Positions 60,311 through 64,000 of a stretch of 64,000 bases of DNA are shown one piece after another (positions within the stretch are counted from its first letter, which is position 1; every line of letters begins with the position of its first letter). The notes under the pieces are model-generated. The model did no database searches, was not told the origin of the DNA, and saw only the letters and a program-made list of their open reading frames with translations. Position numbers and translations under genes: made by a program. Source of the DNA: Saprospiraceae bacterium (GTDB lineage Bacteria; Bacteroidota; Bacteroidia; Chitinophagales; Saprospiraceae). The stretch is taken from assembly GCA_019187225.1 (NCBI GenBank), contig JABAQQ010000019.1:1-64000 (forward strand), given 5' to 3'.

Positions 60311-63298
60311 TCACATCATTCCTTTTCTTTTTTCTAACAAAACTTTCCTGCGCTGTTTGGCCTTGTCCAATGCCGGGCGCAGCGATTCGGAGACTTTTGT
60401 CCAGGCCTCGTCTTTGTCTTTCGCCAAAGTAATCCACTCGCCGGGCGTGCCCTGAATTTCCGCCAGCGGCAAGTCCTGCCAATCGGTTTTGCGCAACATG
60501 ACGGGGACGATGGTTTTTTCGCCCTTGCGGTGAGCCTCCAGCGCCGCGCCGAATTCCTTTTTGTAGCAAAAATCCGAAGCTACGAAATCGGCACTGACGA
60601 GGCACAGCACGATGTCGGCTTCTTCCAATTGCTGGAAAATAACCTTTTCCCACTCGTCGCCCGCTTCTATGTTTTTATCATCCCAAATCTGGAGTTTGTT
60701 AAGCCGAATGAGCGGGGCAAGGGCATTTTTCAATTCTTTTAAATGCTCTAAATCAGCGTGTGAGTACGACACAAAGGCTTTGACGGGCAACTGCTCCACC
60801 TCGTTGCGCATGGCGGGTTCTTCCACGCCGTCGAGCAAAGCAACCAATGGGATATCTTGCTCCAACTCCTCACTAAAAACATCCTCTTTGCCTGCTTTCT
60901 CCATAGCAACCAATAAAGAGTAACGTTTAAAGTCTTTTTTAGTGTCAGGGATAGGCACTAACTCGTTGAACTCCAAATTCGTGAAATCCGCGACGATTTC
61001 TTTCACCGTCTCGCGGATAAAACTGAGGAAACGCCGCCGCTCTTCGCCGCACACGTCCACGAGGATTTTTTGGTCTTCCTTGTCCCAGCGCACCCGCGCA
61101 AGTGCTTTGAAAATGTTGGGCTTGTGGAGTACCATGCCGGTGCGCCACATCGTCAGACGCGGCGTAGTGACCGGGTGACTTTGAGTCACCCGGTCACTTG
61201 GGTCGCGCTCAATGAACGTGTGCAACTTCACCATCAAACGCGGAAAAATGCTGTCGGGCAGAAAATCGGGAAAATGAATTTCAAAGCGCAGCAACGCCCC
61301 TTCTGTCTTGAACTCCGGCTCCTGCACGGGCAGCAACTGCGGCACGACGTAGGTGCGCGCATCGAGTTGGAAGCAGAGTTCGAATTCCTGCATCACCCGC
61401 ACGATGTACTGGAGTTTGTTTTTGGGGTACTCGAACACGCGGTCGCTCGTGTTGTCCTTTTTGTAGCGCGGGTCGTTGATGACCGCATCAAAATCGTCTT
61501 CGTGGAGCAGGCCGCCCATATTAGCGACTATGTACGAGTTGATGATGCGATAAACGCCGTTGGTGAGCCAGAGCGGGTTGAGGATTTGAGTGTCGAAGTT
61601 TTTGAGGTTGCGGAAGTTGATGACCACGCCGAGGTCGTGCAGGAATTGCAGCAGCACGTCCTGACTGAATTGCCGCGTCACGCCGTTGGCCTCGCACACG
61701 CGCCGGTATTCCGCCGATTCGATGTAGTCTGCTTCCATGTTGGAAAAATGCTCCTTCACCGCCAGCCAGTGTTTGGGGAAAGGCGTGCGGCGGGTGTCGG
61801 CGCGGTCAATTTCGCGGCGCAGGGCTTCGCGGAATTCGTCCAGACCCTTGTCGGTTTTGGCGGAAAGACGGAAAAAATCGCGGATTTGCGGGTGTTTTTC
61901 CTGCAAGGTCTTGCGGTTGACCTCGAAGGAGGGGTTCTCGTCAATCTTGTTCAGCACCACCAGCACGGGCGAGCGACCGCCGAAACTGGCGGCGTGTTTG
62001 AGCCATTTTTCAGCCTGGTCGTCGTTGCGGCTGTTGAGCAGCAGCACATAGACGCTGCGCTGCGAGAGGAAAAACTGATGGGTGGCGTGCATCACCTCCT
62101 GCCCGCCGAAGTCCCAGAGGTGGGCAGTGACGCTGTCGCCGTCGTCCATCGCGAAAGGCGCCTTGCGGATGCGGATGCCGTGCGTCTGGCTTTCCTTGCT
62201 GTCGAAGTCCTCGTCGAGCAGACGCTTCACGAGTGAGGTTTTGCCCGCCGAGGCTTCGCCGAGAAAGATGACCTTGACTTCGTTGAGTTTGCGACCATCT
62301 TCGCCGAGTTCTTCGAAGTAGTCGCGGACGGCTTGGGGGGATTCCTGGGCGACTTCGACGGGGGGGATGATGAGGGGGCAGTCTTCGACTAATATTTCAT
62401 TACCGCCACTTTCCCAATATACATTTCTACCCTTTTTTATTAATGGTAAAACTGGAGAGAGGTCAGAGACCTCTGTTTGTGAGCAGACAAGTAGTTCTAA
62501 ATTTGTAAATTTGGAGAGTGATGTCAAATGAAAGATTTGATTTCCAGCACATGCAAATCTTCTTAAGTCAATTATAGCTTCTACAGGTGATAAATCCGTT
62601 ATATTGGTGTTTGCGCAAAAAAGCGTCTTTAAATTTTTCAAATTTGAAATCGTTGATAAATCACTAACGCGGGTACGTGAACAATTAAGGTATTTTAATT
62701 TTACTAAACCAGAAAGTGGGGATAAATCATTGACTTCCGTAAATCTGAAATCAAGGCTTGTTAAATTATTAAGATTGCGTAGGGCTGACAATTCAATTAC
62801 CTTGGTTGAAGAACAGTCGATCTCTCGCAATTTTTTTAGTTTCAAAAGAGGCGATAAATCGGAAACAAGAGTTGATGAACAATCAAGTTTTATGAGATTG
62901 TTTAAATTGGCAATGGGCAGCAAATCTATAACTCTTGTACATGAGCAATCAAGTTGCTGTAGATTTTTCAAGTCAGCTAATGGAGACAAATTAGAAAGGT
63001 CGAATTGGCTTTCCCAGCTCCCTCTTATTGAGAGTTTTTTCAAGTTTTTCAAATAAACGAATGACTCCGACAAACGAGATATGTTATTAGGTTGACCAAA
63101 ATTTTGAGATTTTTGACGTGCCTTTTTATCATCCCTCCACTCGTTTGCTAATATCAGCTCCTCCACCCACACGCATTCCCCAATCTCCTCCGGCACTTCG
63201 GTCATGCCGCAGTTTCCGAGGTCGAGGAAGCGGGCGTCTTCCCCCCGGCAGTGTTTTTCTATGTTTTCGCGGATGAGTTTGAGGGCGAGTTCGGACAT
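60311..63298 (-). CDS. LRR-Roc-COR-TIR protein (Roco, candidate NADase immune protein)
   Basis: Start at 63298 (MSELALKLIRENIEKHCRG) gives 995 aa. An N-terminal helical/LRR cap is followed by about nine leucine-rich repeats of the DLSPL..L.NL..LDCS.T.V type (about 55-300). The Roc GTPase has Walker A FLGEASAGKTSLV (about 345), LWDFGGQEVMH (G3) and VLNKIDEN (G4). A COR domain follows (about 500-830). The C-terminal TIR domain (about 838-985) has AFVSYSHADLEHL and SDFCYKKEFG, with the catalytic glutamate at about residue 915, so NADase activity is plausible. Such a fusion suggests GTP-controlled TIR signalling. Its 5' end is duplicated at 63389-63499. Confidence 0.88.
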   Translation of the reverse strand: MSELALKLIRENIEKHCRGEDARFLDLGNCGMTEVPEEIGECVWVEELILANEWRDDKKARQKSQNFGQPNNISRLSESFVYLKNLKKLSIRGSWESQFDLSNLSPLADLKNLQQLDCSCTRVIDLLPIANLNNLIKLDCSSTLVSDLSPLLKLKKLREIDCSSTKVIELSALRNLNNLTSLDFRFTEVNDLSPLSGLVKLKYLNCSRTRVSDLSTISNLKNLKTLFCANTNITDLSPVEAIIDLRRFACAGNQIFHLTSLSKFTNLELLVCSQTEVSDLSPVLPLIKKGRNVYWESGGNEILVEDCPLIIPPVEVAQESPQAVRDYFEELGEDGRKLNEVKVIFLGEASAGKTSLVKRLLDEDFDSKESQTHGIRIRKAPFAMDDGDSVTAHLWDFGGQEVMHATHQFFLSQRSVYVLLLNSRNDDQAEKWLKHAASFGGRSPVLVVLNKIDENPSFEVNRKTLQEKHPQIRDFFRLSAKTDKGLDEFREALRREIDRADTRRTPFPKHWLAVKEHFSNMEADYIESAEYRRVCEANGVTRQFSQDVLLQFLHDLGVVINFRNLKNFDTQILNPLWLTNGVYRIINSYIVANMGGLLHEDDFDAVINDPRYKKDNTSDRVFEYPKNKLQYIVRVMQEFELCFQLDARTYVVPQLLPVQEPEFKTEGALLRFEIHFPDFLPDSIFPRLMVKLHTFIERDPSDRVTQSHPVTTPRLTMWRTGMVLHKPNIFKALARVRWDKEDQKILVDVCGEERRRFLSFIRETVKEIVADFTNLEFNELVPIPDTKKDFKRYSLLVAMEKAGKEDVFSEELEQDIPLVALLDGVEEPAMRNEVEQLPVKAFVSYSHADLEHLKELKNALAPLIRLNKLQIWDDKNIEAGDEWEKVIFQQLEEADIVLCLVSADFVASDFCYKKEFGAALEAHRKGEKTIVPVMLRKTDWQDLPLAEIQGTPGEWITLAKDKDEAWTKVSESLRPALDKAKQRRKVLLEKRKGMM
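61166..61198. repeat. 15-bp-arm palindrome inside the Roco gene
   Basis: Perfect inverted repeat AGTGACCGGGTGACT (61166-61180) and its complement (61184-61198) with a 3-nt loop, in the COR-domain coding region, encoding DRVTQSHPVT. It is in frame. Confidence 0.85.
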
Positions 63299-63388
63299 GG
63301 CTGAATCAGGATGTGAAAAGGATAAGAAGGATATGCAAAAATGGCGCGAATCCTTGAAAGTCCTCCAAAAAATCAAGCGAATCCTAAT

Positions 63389-63499
63389 TCAAACTTCTTC
63401 GGTCATGCCGCAGTTTCCGAGGTCGAGGAAGCGGGCGTCTTCTCCCCGGCGGTGTTTTTCTATGTTTTCGCGGATGAGTTGGAGGGCGAGTTCGGACAT
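63389..63499 (-). pseudogene. truncated duplicate of the Roco gene start
   Basis: A 36-codon open frame (MSELALQLIRENIEKHRRG... then stop TGA at 63389-63391) is nearly identical to the first 32 codons of the LRR-Roco-TIR gene. The DNA identity covers about 98 bp with three mismatches. This is a remnant of a tandem paralogue whose rest is gone. Confidence 0.8.
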
Positions 63500-63555
63500 T
63501 TCTTTCAGTTATAAGTTAGGAGAGATAAGTGATGAACAGCGGCGATGATTTTTGA

Positions 63556-63957
63556 CTACAAAATCTGCTCGAACTCGGTTATCGTCAGAATGCGGGTCTT
63601 TTCGAAGGCGCGGAGAGCAAGCAAATCATTGTCGCCGGTGAGAAGGTACTCGGCTTGACCGTCCAGACAAATAGCGAACAGGAAGTCGTCGTCAGGGTCG
63701 CGGCAGACTTGCACTTGACTCTTCGTTTCTATGAATGTGAGCCTGTCGTGTAAAATTTGTAAAAAATCAGCAATTTGGGCAGGAGAAAGCAGGTGCGCGA
63801 ACTTAGGGCGGGCGCATACTTCCTCTAATTCAGCCATCAATTCGGCATCTGCCAGAATGTCCAATCGGTCGTCTGCGATAATGCGCTCGATTCGGTTGCG
63901 CATGGAAGCGCTGATAAGTGCCGCCACCCAGAGATTAGTGTCGAGCAAAATGCGCAT
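63556..63957 (-). CDS. PIN-domain protein (putative toxin ribonuclease)
   Basis: The 133-aa protein begins with the PIN signature MRILLDTNLWVAALIS (first Asp D6) and has later acidic residues (VCARPKFAHLL ... CRDPDDDFLFAICLDG, with DPDD as the second acidic cluster; LLTGDNDLLAL as the third). PIN proteins are Mg-dependent RNases, usually toxins paired with an antitoxin. The family is the putative toxin-antitoxin PIN group (COG1569-like). Its start is 6 bp downstream of the partial gene's stop. Confidence 0.85.
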   Translation of the reverse strand: MRILLDTNLWVAALISASMRNRIERIIADDRLDILADAELMAELEEVCARPKFAHLLSPAQIADFLQILHDRLTFIETKSQVQVCRDPDDDFLFAICLDGQAEYLLTGDNDLLALRAFEKTRILTITEFEQIL

Positions 63958-63963
63958 GGGGAA

Positions 63964-64000
63964 TCATTTGGGGTTTTGATGACGTTGTTTGCGCGCGGCT
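63964..64000 (-). CDS. 3' end of a gene (possible antitoxin), partial
   Basis: Only the last codons of a minus-strand frame are inside the window, ending ...ARKQRHQNPK and TGA (63964-63966). The gap to the PIN start is 6 bp, the usual spacing of a toxin-antitoxin pair, so it is likely the cognate antitoxin. Its identity cannot be told from this fragment. Confidence 0.45.
   Translation of the reverse strand, partial: AARKQRHQNPK

Noticed and set aside
1-64000. tRNA, rRNA, riboswitch or CRISPR genes
   Set aside because: I looked for them but recognised none; a covariance-model search would be the decisive test.

Overview
The window looks like chromosome of a Bacteroidota bacterium, probably a Saprospiraceae/Chitinophagales-type gliding or filamentous relative. 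Reasons seen in the sequence: type IX secretion (T9SS) C-terminal sorting domains, a hybrid two-component regulator with an AraC output, TAnnTTTG-type -7 promoter boxes, a TonB receptor with a CarboxypepD-reg domain, TSP3-repeat OmpA proteins, a CrtZ carotenoid hydroxylase and many short lipoproteins. No rRNA, tRNA, CRISPR array or transposase gene was recognised. Species assignment is inference.

Layout. 0-9 kb: T9SS-domain remnant, Uma2-family protein, ComM/YifB ATPase, an AT-rich pair of probable lipoproteins, Hsp20, a sigma-like/TPR membrane protein, RsmG. 9-26 kb: glucosaminidase, ECF sigma factor with a membrane/barrel partner, TonB receptor, GH78-type glycosidase, FolC, glycosyltransferase, CrtZ, GlxA-type regulator, exported sulfurtransferase, Gfo/Idh/MocA oxidoreductase, OmpA. 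26-38 kb: FeoAB, a 961-aa hybrid two-component regulator, then a mosaic in which two AAA-type ATPases and a DM9/carbonic anhydrase fusion are separated by three direct copies of the regulator's AraC tail, then recA. 39-45.4 kb: a tight three-gene operon (EAD/iSTAND-like protein, MoxR AAA+ ATPase, 1422-aa CoxE/vWA-like membrane protein with two FGE-sulfatase domains). 45.5-60.3 kb: rpoN, hflX, TPR-adenylate cyclase, T9SS cargo, HtrA-like protease, epimerase, DinB-like protein, cyclophilin, two small exported paralogues, PhoD phosphatase, gpsA. 60.3-64 kb: an LRR-Roc-COR-TIR protein with a duplicated 5' fragment upstream, then a PIN-domain protein and the end of a likely partner.

The best candidate for an under-described system is the 39050-45368 operon. 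It resembles the NTP-dependent conflict (anti-invader) systems built from MoxR, vWA, effector-associated and inactive-STAND domains. The LRR-Roco-TIR gene is a second candidate immune-type gene; its TIR domain keeps the glutamate expected of an NADase.

The window is also rich in non-coding mobile-looking structure. It has (i) four ~107-bp hairpin elements with TAAGTA/TACTTA-like ends, two of them 0-2 bp after a stop codon; (ii) 7-bp short tandem repeats that abut stop codons and have also entered coding sequences in frame (folC, the regulator's receiver domain, the FGE gene); (iii) long inverted repeats, including a 74-bp perfect palindrome and in-frame palindromes within two of the conflict-type genes.
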